Both the position numbers and the translations under genes were made by a program. A stretch of 64,000 nt of DNA from Roseimaritima ulvae (lineage in GTDB: Bacteria > Planctomycetota > Planctomycetia > Pirellulales > Pirellulaceae), in the NCBI RefSeq assembly GCF_008065135.1, contig NZ_CP042914.1, forward strand, positions 1,488,001 to 1,552,000. The letters are read 5' to 3'. Below are positions 26,051-34,628 of this stretch, piece by piece (positions within the stretch are counted from its first letter, which is position 1; each line of letters starts with the position of its first letter). Below the pieces are notes generated by a model. That model was given only the letters and a program-made list of their open reading frames with translations, ran no database searches and was not told where the DNA came from.

Positions 26051-27166
26051 GTGTTATGGAGACCTACCATTAACGATCTACTACGCACCGCTCTGACATG
26101 CATCGTGACGGCTAGCCTGGTCTCGACATTGGCCTTTGCCGATACAGCCCCCCAGACGCCGACCTCGCTGCCAGCTCCCGATGGACAGCCGGCCGATATG
26201 AGTCAGCCGGTTCAGGTTTACATTCTGCTGGGCCAGTCCAACATGCTGGGAGCCGGTAAGATCGGGACCGCCGACCAACCGGGAACGCTGACGCACGCTG
26301 TGCAGGTGAAGCAGAAGTATCCTTACCTGGTGGACGAGTCCGGCGATTGGACGGTCCGCAAGGATGTCCGTAACGTGCGGGTGATGGGCAGCGGCACCGG
26401 CCGTACAAGGCAGTTCAACAGCCAGTGGCTGACCATCAACGGCGGCAAGATCGGCCCCGAGATCGGCATCGGACATCACCTGGGACACGCCATTGACGCG
26501 CCGGTGATGCTGCTGAAAAGTTGCATCGGCAACCGCAGCCTGGGCTGGGATCTTCTGCCGCCCGGCAGCGAGTCCTTTGTGTTTGAAGACAAGGACAAAA
26601 AGAGCGGCGAGGTGAAGACCTGGCACTACGCTGGTTATAAAGAGTCGCCGTTGCGTTGGGAGCAGGGCACGGAGCCTCAGCCGATCACCTGGTACGCGGG
26701 AATGCAGTACGACGGCGATATTGCTCGCGCTAAACGGGTGCTACAGGAATTGGAAAAGAACTATCCAGGCGCGAACGGGTACGAGATCGCGGGCTTCTTC
26801 TTTTGGCAGGGCGATAAAGATCGTTACGACGCTGGGCACGCCAGCCGGTACGAACAGAATCTGGTGCACCTGATCAAGCAACTGCGAAAGGATTTTGACG
26901 CTCCCAACGCAAAGTTCGTCTGCGCCACGCTGGGGCAAACCGAAAAAGGTGCCGAAGGAAACGAAGGTCGGATTTTGGAAGCTCAGTTGGCCGTCGACGG
27001 CAAGTCTGGCAAGTACGACGAGTTCAGAGGCAACGTGGCGACGGTCTACAGCCATCCGCTCTCTCAGGGCGGTGCGTCCAACAGCCACTACGGCGGCAAC
27101 GCCGAGACCTACATGGACGTCGGAGAAGCGATGGGCCAAGCCATGGCCGAATTGCTCAAGCAATAA
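26051..27166 (+). CDS. Secreted SGNH-type carbohydrate acetylesterase (SASA / sialate O-acetylesterase-like)
   Basis: A 371-aa exported esterase-like protein. The GTG start is supported by AGGAGG seven bases upstream (26038-26043). After the signal peptide (LTCIVTASLVSTLAFA) comes YILLGQSNMLG with the nucleophile Ser of the GQSN block; GPEIGIGHHLG and the late block NSHYGGNAETYMDVGEAMG supply the other expected motifs. The family removes acetyl groups from sugars. A sulfatase lies divergently upstream and a cytochrome-c dehydrogenase follows 84 bases downstream. Confidence 0.85.
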   Translation: MLWRPTINDLLRTALTCIVTASLVSTLAFADTAPQTPTSLPAPDGQPADMSQPVQVYILLGQSNMLGAGKIGTADQPGTLTHAVQVKQKYPYLVDESGDWTVRKDVRNVRVMGSGTGRTRQFNSQWLTINGGKIGPEIGIGHHLGHAIDAPVMLLKSCIGNRSLGWDLLPPGSESFVFEDKDKKSGEVKTWHYAGYKESPLRWEQGTEPQPITWYAGMQYDGDIARAKRVLQELEKNYPGANGYEIAGFFFWQGDKDRYDAGHASRYEQNLVHLIKQLRKDFDAPNAKFVCATLGQTEKGAEGNEGRILEAQLAVDGKSGKYDEFRGNVATVYSHPLSQGGASNSHYGGNAETYMDVGEAMGQAMAELLKQ

Positions 27167-27250
27167 GTCAAAACGCGAACAAGTGGGTTCGCACTCTGGC
27201 AGATCGGATTTCTTGTTCTTAATCCGTCCCACGCAAAGGTTTCTGAAGCG

Positions 27251-30200
27251 ATGCGCAGTCTTACAACCGTGGCGATAGTCTGGTCATGTCTCCACGGTAT
27301 GGCGGCGGCACAGATTCAGCCGGCCTCCGATGCTCCGCAACCCTTGTCCCCGACGGAGGCCGCACGGACGTTTGAACTGCCGCCGGGGTTTCGCATGGAG
27401 CTGCTTGCCAGCGAGCCGCTGGTGCATGAGCCGTCCGGTGTCTGCTGGGACGAACAGGGACGCCTGTATGTCTGTGAACTGCATGGCTACAACCTTGACG
27501 GGCACTACGACATCGTGGAGCTCAATAAGACGGGACAACTGGACCGCGTTGTCCGCCGCATTCAAGCCACCGACGAGGCCAAACGCAAGGCCGAAGCCGG
27601 AACAACAGGCACCATCAAACGGCTGATCGACAGTGACGGCGATGGCCGTATGGACAAGGCTCAACTGTTTGCGGACGACCTGCCTCCCTGTTACGGCATG
27701 GTGGCGGCCCGCGGCGGATTGATTGTTGCCTGCAGCCCACACATCATGTACCTCGCCGACCGCGACGGTGATGGACATGCGGAAGTCCGCGAGATCCTGT
27801 TCACGGGATTCTCCGAAGGGGTTCTCGAACGCCGGCTGAATGCACCGCAATGGGGACTCGATGGCTGGATCTATTTCGGCACGGTCACCGGCAGTACCGA
27901 GATCACCGGACCGAACTTGAAAGCTCCCGTGACTCTGCCGCATTCGGATGTTCGCATCCGGCCGGACGGCTCCGCGATCGAGCCGGTATCGGGAACCACC
28001 TGGGGATTAGGCTTTGCCTTCACGGATACCGATGAGCGGTTTGTCAGTTCGATTGGCTGGCCAGCCACCTATATCGTTCCGCTGCCATGGCGGTATCTGG
28101 CACGGAATCCTTTTCTGCCTTCCCCTTCACTGACCGACACGCACCCGCCCGATCGCCGCACGTATCCCATCAGCCAACCCCATCCCTGGCGTGCTAAACG
28201 CGCCGACGACCCCGGATTCAATAAACTCTACACCGAACGCTACGGTATCGCAGAGTCTGCACCCAACGGATACTTCACTTCCTGTTGTGCTCCATTGGTC
28301 TATCGGGATTCACGGTTGCCAGGCCTCCGTGGTCAGTTGTTGGCCTGCGAACCGGCACAAAACATGATCACGCGGAGGCAGGTCCGTCGTCAGGGCTCGC
28401 GGCTGCAGCTGGCCCGACTCGCGAGCGAACAGCAGTCCGAATTCTTGGCCTCTCGCGATCAGTGGTTTCATCCGATCTCGTTGGCTCACGCGCCCGATGG
28501 CACGCTCGTGATGACGGATTTTTATCGCGAAATCATCGAAGACTATTCCGCGATCCCCCGCTATTTACAGCAACAGTACAGCCTGGTCGCTGGCCGAGAG
28601 CACGGTCGTCTGTGGCGGCTGACCCATGACTCGGTGGACAGCCCCATCGCTTCGAGCGCAGAAACCGATATGAGCCGCCTGAGCTTAGCACAATTGGCCT
28701 TCGAAATTGCCAGTCCTCGGCACTGGCGGCGCCAGACGGCGCATCGGCTATTGATAGAGCGAGGCGACGCCGATGTCGCGCCATGGTTGGCTCAAACCGC
28801 AAAAAAATCCAATGACCGTGCCGTCGTACTGCATGCACTGTACGTGTTGCAAGGCCTGCAGCAACTAAAGCCCGCAGACGTCATCGCGGCGATGCAATCA
28901 CAACACGCTGGCGTTCGCGTGCATGGTCTGCGGCTGGCCGAACCGCTGCTCGATACCGACGCATCCGTGCGAGAATCCGCCTTCGCACTCGCCGCCGACC
29001 CCGAGTCGTCGGTGCGTTTGCAACTGGCGCTGTCGCTGGGGGAAAGCCGCGATCCGGCCGCCATCGCGCAGCTGGCCCAGTTGGCAATGACGGCCTCCGA
29101 CGAACCATGGCTCGATACGGCGATTGGCAGCTCCGTCGCCGGTCGATCCGATCAACTGATCGCGGCATTGCTGAACGCGCGGCAGCCATCACAGGACCTG
29201 CCTGCATTCGCGGCCGGAATGCTTGACACGCTGGCCAATCTGGTTGGTACGCAGCGAGACGAACAACAGCTGACGCAGTTACTCGTGGTGATCGCTGAGC
29301 TCGATGAACATGCGGCGTCCATTCAGCAGCGGCTGCTGGCAGGACTGATCAAAGGACTGCGGGACGGTGCCACCAATTCAAAACCTTTCTCGTCGATTGT
29401 CGGACAGCAGATGCTCGCCAAATTGCTATCCAGTCCGTCGCCAACGGTTTCCGGTAACGCCTTGCAGATCGCAGGGCTATTGCGTTTGCACAAATCCTCC
29501 GCGATGGATGCAGCCTGGGACCGAGCCATCGACACGGCACTGGACGAAGCTCGATCCACGGCAGACCGTCTGGCCGCGGTGTCTTTGCTAGGCGCTGCGC
29601 CCCTGAATAAGTCGTCGCAGTTGAAAGCCCTGCTCGATGCGCGACAGCCACTCGATGTGCAACTTGCCGCCGTCCTCGCTATCTCGATGGCCACCGATCC
29701 GCAGGTGGTGGACGTCCTGATGACCGATTTTGCAAGGCTCTCTCCAGACGTCCGTTCCGCCATCATCGATGCAGCCTGCTCGCGACAGCAGCGACTGCCG
29801 AGAATCCTTGATTTGCTTGAACAACAAACGCTGGCGTCGAACGATCTGCCTCCCATTCGTCGTCTGCAGTTACTTGAACATTCCAACGCCGAGTTGCGAG
29901 CCAGAGCCGCTAAATTGTTGACCCCGGCGACCTCGACGGAGCGCAAACAGCTATACGAAAGATATCAGGCGGCATTAGCGGGACCGCGAAATGCCGCCGC
30001 TGGCAAGCAGATTTTCGAGAAGACCTGCGCGAAATGTCATCAGTTAGGCAAGGCAGGTTTCGCTGTCGGACCGGACCTGGACTCCGTTCGCACTCGGCCG
30101 GATGAATCACTGCTGTTAGACATCCTCGACCCCAGCAGCACGATCAACCCCAAATTTGTTACTTTCACGATCGCGACCGTTGACGGTCATATTGCCAGCG

Positions 30201-30913
30201 GGTTGTTGGCTAGCGAATCGGCTACCAGTGTGACGCTGAAGCGGGAGAACAATCAGACCGAAACCATTCTCCGCAAAGACATCGAACAATTTAAAGCGTC
30301 AGAGAAATCATTGATGCCCGAAGGAATGGAACAACAGGTATCGCCGCAGCAACTGGCTGACCTGATCGCCTATCTGCGCGAATCACTTGGGGCACCGCTG
30401 GCAGCAAGTAGGGTTCTGTTTGATGACGACCCGGCGTTTCTCGAAGCCTTGCAAGATGGTGGTGGAGTTGCCAGTTTGATTTCAACTGACAAAATCTCGG
30501 GAGAGGTCGCAATGCGGATGACACCGCTGCAGCGTTCGTCACCACGGATCAAGGATTGGAATTTTCAGATTGTGGAAACACCCCAACCGACGCAGCCCGG
30601 CGAACCAGAGCAGTTTCGTTATTTGAGATTTGCATGGAAGACGGTCGGTGGTCACGGAGCGATGCTGGAATTGGCTGACGCTGGCGACTGGCCTCCAGCC
30701 GACAACCCGCTACGTCGTTATTATTCGGGAACGAATTCTTCCGACTGGTCCGCCACAGAAGTCTCGCCCGACTCGCCCGAGGACTGGACCACGGTCACGG
30801 TTGATTTGTGGAGTGACTTTGGCGAATTCACGCTGACCGGTATCGCCCCGACCGCCTTGGGCGGCCCAGCGCTGTTCGATCGGATCGAGTTATTGCGAAC
30901 ACTAGATCATTGA
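27251..30913 (+). CDS. PVC-type propeller / HEAT-repeat / cytochrome-c 'membrane-bound dehydrogenase'
   Basis: A 1220-aa exported protein. Residues about 30-400 form a sorbosone/glucose-dehydrogenase-like propeller (FELPPGFRMELLASEPLVHE, GVCWDEQGRLYVCE). The middle (about 470-900) is helical HEAT-like repeat. A single haem c site CAKCH at about 927-931 sits in the class-I cytochrome context GKQIFEKTCAKCHQLGKAGFAVGPDL. A C-terminal ~200-residue beta-rich domain (ISGEVAMRMTPLQR, FRYLRFAWKTVGGHGAML) resembles a carbohydrate-binding module and is not part of the usual core. Oxidation of a sugar with electrons leaving through haem c is plausible but unproven for this family. Confidence 0.88.
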   Translation: MRSLTTVAIVWSCLHGMAAAQIQPASDAPQPLSPTEAARTFELPPGFRMELLASEPLVHEPSGVCWDEQGRLYVCELHGYNLDGHYDIVELNKTGQLDRVVRRIQATDEAKRKAEAGTTGTIKRLIDSDGDGRMDKAQLFADDLPPCYGMVAARGGLIVACSPHIMYLADRDGDGHAEVREILFTGFSEGVLERRLNAPQWGLDGWIYFGTVTGSTEITGPNLKAPVTLPHSDVRIRPDGSAIEPVSGTTWGLGFAFTDTDERFVSSIGWPATYIVPLPWRYLARNPFLPSPSLTDTHPPDRRTYPISQPHPWRAKRADDPGFNKLYTERYGIAESAPNGYFTSCCAPLVYRDSRLPGLRGQLLACEPAQNMITRRQVRRQGSRLQLARLASEQQSEFLASRDQWFHPISLAHAPDGTLVMTDFYREIIEDYSAIPRYLQQQYSLVAGREHGRLWRLTHDSVDSPIASSAETDMSRLSLAQLAFEIASPRHWRRQTAHRLLIERGDADVAPWLAQTAKKSNDRAVVLHALYVLQGLQQLKPADVIAAMQSQHAGVRVHGLRLAEPLLDTDASVRESAFALAADPESSVRLQLALSLGESRDPAAIAQLAQLAMTASDEPWLDTAIGSSVAGRSDQLIAALLNARQPSQDLPAFAAGMLDTLANLVGTQRDEQQLTQLLVVIAELDEHAASIQQRLLAGLIKGLRDGATNSKPFSSIVGQQMLAKLLSSPSPTVSGNALQIAGLLRLHKSSAMDAAWDRAIDTALDEARSTADRLAAVSLLGAAPLNKSSQLKALLDARQPLDVQLAAVLAISMATDPQVVDVLMTDFARLSPDVRSAIIDAACSRQQRLPRILDLLEQQTLASNDLPPIRRLQLLEHSNAELRARAAKLLTPATSTERKQLYERYQAALAGPRNAAAGKQIFEKTCAKCHQLGKAGFAVGPDLDSVRTRPDESLLLDILDPSSTINPKFVTFTIATVDGHIASGLLASESATSVTLKRENNQTETILRKDIEQFKASEKSLMPEGMEQQVSPQQLADLIAYLRESLGAPLAASRVLFDDDPAFLEALQDGGGVASLISTDKISGEVAMRMTPLQRSSPRIKDWNFQIVETPQPTQPGEPEQFRYLRFAWKTVGGHGAMLELADAGDWPPADNPLRRYYSGTNSSDWSATEVSPDSPEDWTTVTVDLWSDFGEFTLTGIAPTALGGPALFDRIELLRTLDH

Positions 30914-30989
30914 TTTGTAACAACCACGGCCGCTGAACCAGCAGCTGCGAATGTGACGGACTTGAGAATCGGTACGCCCTCATCGCCCT

Positions 30990-32870
30990 TCACCACTTCC
31001 GTGTTTCTGCCGTGCCGTCCAGCAAACCTTGCAACTTGGACAGTTCGAATGTCTCGGAGATGAACGTCGCGCCACCGTCGCGAAAGCCGATATTTAATCC
31101 GCCCGGATGAGGGCTGCCCAGTCCGGCGGCGTTGTGGTTGATGCCTTGATAAGCGATCGACTGTGGTAGTTCCGACATCGGGTCCATCCAGCAAACCGCT
31201 TGCTGTCGCTCAACCACCAGCGCCAGATGCGTGCCAAAATCGTCAAGTGCCTTTCCTTCGCCCTCGTGAAAAGCCGTGTCGTTGCCAACAACAACCGAGT
31301 AGGTGGTTTGACCGGGCCGAAGTTCCGCACTGGGGCACTGATACCTGGAGACGAGCACGTCATGGAATTGCCTGTTGTGCTCGCTGTCCCAAGGTTCGTC
31401 GAGCCGCAGCTTGCTCCACAATTTCTGCTCGCCAAGATACGGTAGCAGCAGCACGCGCCAGCTATGTAGTGGTTTGCCGGCTGCGTCGACGGTATACGCC
31501 GGTGGAAGCGTGCCGTGCTCTCGCTCATAGAGCAGCATGGCTAGCGAAATGCGTTGGAGATTTTTCATACATTCGATACGGTGCTCCGCCTCAACGCAGG
31601 CCTCAATCGCCGGCATATAGTGTAGAGAGAACAGATCGGCCACTCGCCGCGAACGCTCGCCGATAAAGAGGCTGCTCGAAGACTTGTTGCTCTGCGGCCG
31701 TAAGATGAGTCCTGTTCCCAATTCGTCATATTGCTGATTAACCCGCTGCATGACGACATTCCAGTCGATGGGAAAACTTGCGACCGTGGTGCTTGGCATG
31801 AGCCCGTGATTGTCCCATTCCGAGAATAGCTCAGCCAGCGACTCGTCGCCGTGGGCCATCGCCTGAAGGAAATCAAGCGAATGGTAGCGTTCAGCCAACA
31901 GCATCCGGGACATGGGAGGGCGAGGCGGAAGAGCGTCCAACTCATTAAGTAAACGTTCTATTTGCTCTTTGGAGGGCTGCATTTCCTGCAAGGAAGCGAC
32001 TCCAACGGAGGCAGCGACACTCTCGACCGCAATTCCGACCAGACGTGCAATCATCGTCCCTTGGGATGCGGTATGGCGTCCGAGACGAGCGCACGTAAGC
32101 ACGTCGTTAATCGCTCCTTCGATATCGCCGGTTCCAATTCGATAGTGTGCTCGGACGCTGAGCATCCGGGTGAAGGCACGCGTCCGCTGATATTCAGCGA
32201 AAGAAATCGACTTGACAAGCGTTGCATTTTCTTCGGGCCGAAGTGTGGGGAAACGGAACGCCGGAAGACGCACCGCTTCGGCCAATAGGTCGAGTATGGG
32301 CGCGTTCCCTTCAAGCCACGGCTCCATCATTGGCATGTCGTCGAGCGTCCACGGTTCGTATAGTTTGTCATCCAGTTCATTCGCCCGTTTCTCATCAAGG
32401 CCTTCAGCGTTACAGTAGCCTTTCAGGAAATCGAGTGATTCGACATAGGTCATGGTGGGCGCGATCTCTGCATCGAGTCCGAGCTGCTCGTAGTATCGTC
32501 TGGCAGCGGTTCGTTCCTGTCCGTCGTTCGTGACATCTCCCAGGGCGCCGACAATCAGCCGATAGCCATTGTCCTCGGTCTTCATATCGGCCCCATGAAA
32601 TTCGCTCTCAAACGCTGCGAAGTAGTCGACCCGCGTTCCCTCGCTGGTTAGCGGTTCGGTGATAAAGGTCGTAGCCTTCGATATCTTTAGTGGTGGCTGG
32701 CGAAAGAAATTCCAATAGACGAATACCGCGAGCAATAGCAGCAGGATGCCGCCGTATTTTGCCGACCGAGCCAGACATCCGAATGGTTTCCTTGGCAGTA
32801 TCGCCATGGCTTCATTGACGTCTTTGATCGCGTCATCGGCATCGATCGACGTTGATTTATCACCGGCCAT
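30990..32870 (-). CDS. DUF1559 protein with long extracytoplasmic insert, copy 1
   Basis: About 626 aa. The start at 32870 has AAGGAG upstream and overlaps the previous gene by 11 bases; a longer start at 32897 exists. One TM helix (about 36-58) follows a short cytoplasmic tail ending in RKPFGCL. A helical region of ~380 residues comes next, then the DUF1559 core (CMKNLQRISLAMLLYEREHG, LHSWRVLLLPYLGEQKLWSK, YQCPSAE). The C-terminus carries the H-X9-DG motif (HPGGLNIGFRDGG). DUF1559 proteins are numerous in Planctomycetota; pseudopilin-like roles are suspected. It is the last gene of a sigma factor/TM protein operon and is closely similar to 34629-36542. Confidence 0.85.
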   Translation of the reverse strand: MAGDKSTSIDADDAIKDVNEAMAILPRKPFGCLARSAKYGGILLLLLAVFVYWNFFRQPPLKISKATTFITEPLTSEGTRVDYFAAFESEFHGADMKTEDNGYRLIVGALGDVTNDGQERTAARRYYEQLGLDAEIAPTMTYVESLDFLKGYCNAEGLDEKRANELDDKLYEPWTLDDMPMMEPWLEGNAPILDLLAEAVRLPAFRFPTLRPEENATLVKSISFAEYQRTRAFTRMLSVRAHYRIGTGDIEGAINDVLTCARLGRHTASQGTMIARLVGIAVESVAASVGVASLQEMQPSKEQIERLLNELDALPPRPPMSRMLLAERYHSLDFLQAMAHGDESLAELFSEWDNHGLMPSTTVASFPIDWNVVMQRVNQQYDELGTGLILRPQSNKSSSSLFIGERSRRVADLFSLHYMPAIEACVEAEHRIECMKNLQRISLAMLLYEREHGTLPPAYTVDAAGKPLHSWRVLLLPYLGEQKLWSKLRLDEPWDSEHNRQFHDVLVSRYQCPSAELRPGQTTYSVVVGNDTAFHEGEGKALDDFGTHLALVVERQQAVCWMDPMSELPQSIAYQGINHNAAGLGSPHPGGLNIGFRDGGATFISETFELSKLQGLLDGTAETRKW

Positions 32871-33309
32871 CGTGGAGCTCCTTCTTGAGTTCATCAAACA
32901 ACGCTCGCTCCTGTGGAGTCAGCGACGCCTCGTTCACCAACAGCATCCGATCAAGGGGCGAAGCCGTGGTGCTACGTGACTGGGCGGGGGGGAATGACTG
33001 TGTGTAGATTCGGTCGAGAACAAAAAAGACGCTCGTTCCGCCGAGCAGGAATCCGAACAACAGCCCCACGAGCAATCCACTCGCGGCGGCATTGAACTGC
33101 GCGATGCGGATGTAGTGGGTCAGCGGGACCTTAACCGTCGCAGTTGGACTCTCACTCGCCGAACTCTCGCCCAACAGTGCGGATCGCGCCCGACTTTTGA
33201 TATCGTCAGCGAAGCGCGCCTCACGACGTGGCCGTAGTTGGGCGAGCGCGGCCTCGATGGCGGAATCCTCCGCACTGTTCGTCGAGTGGTCTTTGTCTTC
33301 ACGATTCAT
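32860..33309 (-). CDS. Single-TM protein, candidate anti-sigma or sigma-linked factor
   Basis: A 149-aa protein with a charged N-terminal cytoplasmic region (about 1-75), one TM helix (about 80-105, NAAASGLLVGLLFGFLLGG) and a short outer tail. It starts 16 bases after the stop of the ECF sigma gene and overlaps the DUF1559 gene. The position matches that of anti-sigma factors, but no zinc-binding HxxxCxxC motif is present, so the role is inferred from context only. Confidence 0.7.
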   Translation of the reverse strand: MNREDKDHSTNSAEDSAIEAALAQLRPRREARFADDIKSRARSALLGESSASESPTATVKVPLTHYIRIAQFNAAASGLLVGLLFGFLLGGTSVFFVLDRIYTQSFPPAQSRSTTASPLDRMLLVNEASLTPQERALFDELKKELHDGR

Positions 33310-33325
33310 GGCTGGCGGCTCCCAT

Positions 33326-33874
33326 TCACGATAGACTCTTGCGAAGCGTGTCGAGTCCTGAAACGTATCTCCGGTGGACCGTCGACCGCGACGAATTCGT
33401 CACGCTGGCAATCTCCTCGAAAGAGAGCTGGCCCCAAATTCTGGCGACGACGGTTTCTCGCTGTTCAATCGGTAGTATTTTCAATTGCTCGGCCGCACGG
33501 CTCGCGTCAAGCAGCGTATCAACTGATGGCTCGAACCACATGAGCCGCTCAGCAGCCAGGCTTTCTTCTCGTGCACGAGAACGCCGCACCTTGTGGTGTA
33601 TCGTGATCAGCTCATTGCGAACCACGCCGTACAGCCACGCAACGACATTATCGGGTGGATCATTTTCCTTGACGCGTCGGACTAAGCGAAGAAAAGCTTC
33701 CTGAACGACATCTTCCGCCGACACCTTGGACCTCTGTCTTGCAAACAGCAGTAGCGCATCGGCGTGTGCATCCACGATTTCGGCAACGTTTTCATAGGAG
33801 CACCGCACATTCACCTCGTCACTAATTCGTCTGACGCCACGATGATAGACCGCGCTGCAATGAAAACTTCCCAC
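33326..33874 (-). CDS. ECF-type RNA polymerase sigma factor
   Basis: Up to 182 aa from GTG 33874; a GTG about 21 codons later is an equally possible start. Region 2 is seen in ADALLLFARQRSKVSAEDVV and QEAFLRLVRRV, including the conserved AEDVVQEAFL. Region 4 is the helix-turn-helix LSFEEIASVTNSSRSTVHRR. The linker is of the short ECF kind. It heads a three-gene minus-strand operon with the single-TM protein and DUF1559 copy 1, which are its probable partner and target. No recognition promoter was identified. Confidence 0.88.
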   Translation of the reverse strand: MGSFHCSAVYHRGVRRISDEVNVRCSYENVAEIVDAHADALLLFARQRSKVSAEDVVQEAFLRLVRRVKENDPPDNVVAWLYGVVRNELITIHHKVRRSRAREESLAAERLMWFEPSVDTLLDASRAAEQLKILPIEQRETVVARIWGQLSFEEIASVTNSSRSTVHRRYVSGLDTLRKSLS

Positions 33875-34052
33875 TAAAAATAAGGACGAGTAAGAAAAAA
33901 GTCGGGAAATGGCAACCGTAGGCTAGGCTACGTTACGGTGGCGTACAGTTTCCGCACTCATAAACTGGCACCTTCTGCACCATCTGGCGAGAACGACAGC
34001 TGAATCCTGTCCGACTCAACAGGGGGCGTCCGCAACCTTTGAGAATGCCTTC

Positions 34053-34113
34053 CAAACGTCGGGGACAGCCAAACGTCGGGGACAGCGCTTGCCAGCACTC
34101 CCCCCTGTCCCCG
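34053..34113. repeat. 17-base tandem pair and GGGGACAG hairpin
   Basis: CAAACGTCGGGGACAGC occurs twice in a row from 34053. The second copy pairs, through CGGGGACAG at 34077-34085, with CTGTCCCCG at 34105-34113. The hairpin ends seven bases from the stop of the toxin remnant and may act as its former terminator. Confidence 0.65.
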
Positions 34114-34119
34114 CATTTC

Positions 34120-34218
34120 CTAACGCGACCGACGTTTCCAGACGTTTGGATTTCGGTGACCGTGAAGAATCGACAACACTTCGGCTTGGTCGTTCTTGAT
34201 GCGATACAACCCGATGTG
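34120..34218 (-). pseudogene. C-terminal remnant of a ParE/RelE-type toxin
   Basis: Directly after the antitoxin stop, in the same frame, 32 codons read HIGLYRIKNDQAEVLSILHG followed by HRNPNVWKRRSR and a stop. This is the typical final strand and basic tail of a ParE/RelE toxin. A whole toxin has about 90-100 residues, so roughly the first two thirds are missing. An internal deletion that left the antitoxin end and toxin end joined in frame is the simplest explanation. Confidence 0.6.
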
Positions 34219-34488
34219 TCACTGCTCACCCATCAGATCGCGAAACACGTCTTCGGCTGAAATCAACGACTCAGCTTTCTCGTCGGCTTCACGAATTCGT
34301 TCGTCGATAATCCGCTTGTGTTCATCCGATAGGCCAATCGCTGCTTTGTCTTCGGCGACACTTTCCCAAATTTTTGGGGCAAGTTCAATCCGATCCGCGA
34401 CAGGAAGATTGCGGATATTGGAGGGTATGGGGACATCTGACACAGGAAGTCCTCCGAATCGAAAATACCTGGTTGCTACATCGCTCAT
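34219..34488 (-). CDS. Addiction-module antitoxin-like protein (Unstab_antitox family), orphan
   Basis: The likely product starts at ATG 34488 (89 aa); the longer frame runs into the DUF1559 gene. The C-terminal 60 residues fit the putative addiction-module component family: LPVADRIELAPKIWESVAED, then LSDEHKRIIDERIREAD and SAEDVFRDLMG. The partner toxin survives only as a 32-codon tail. It lies between two DUF1559 paralogues. If expressed it can no longer have a local toxin to neutralise. Confidence 0.7.
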   Translation of the reverse strand: MSDVATRYFRFGGLPVSDVPIPSNIRNLPVADRIELAPKIWESVAEDKAAIGLSDEHKRIIDERIREADEKAESLISAEDVFRDLMGEQ

Positions 34489-34628
34489 TGTAAACAATTT
34501 TCCCGCCGTTCGGCAGATAATCGGGCTGAGACGGGAGGCCAAGTGGTGCCAGCCAACCTTAGCCCCTCTCGGTCGATCGGTCGCGAAGGGCGAGCCAGAT
34601 TCGTCTTGCAGGTCCTGCCAATCTCCGT

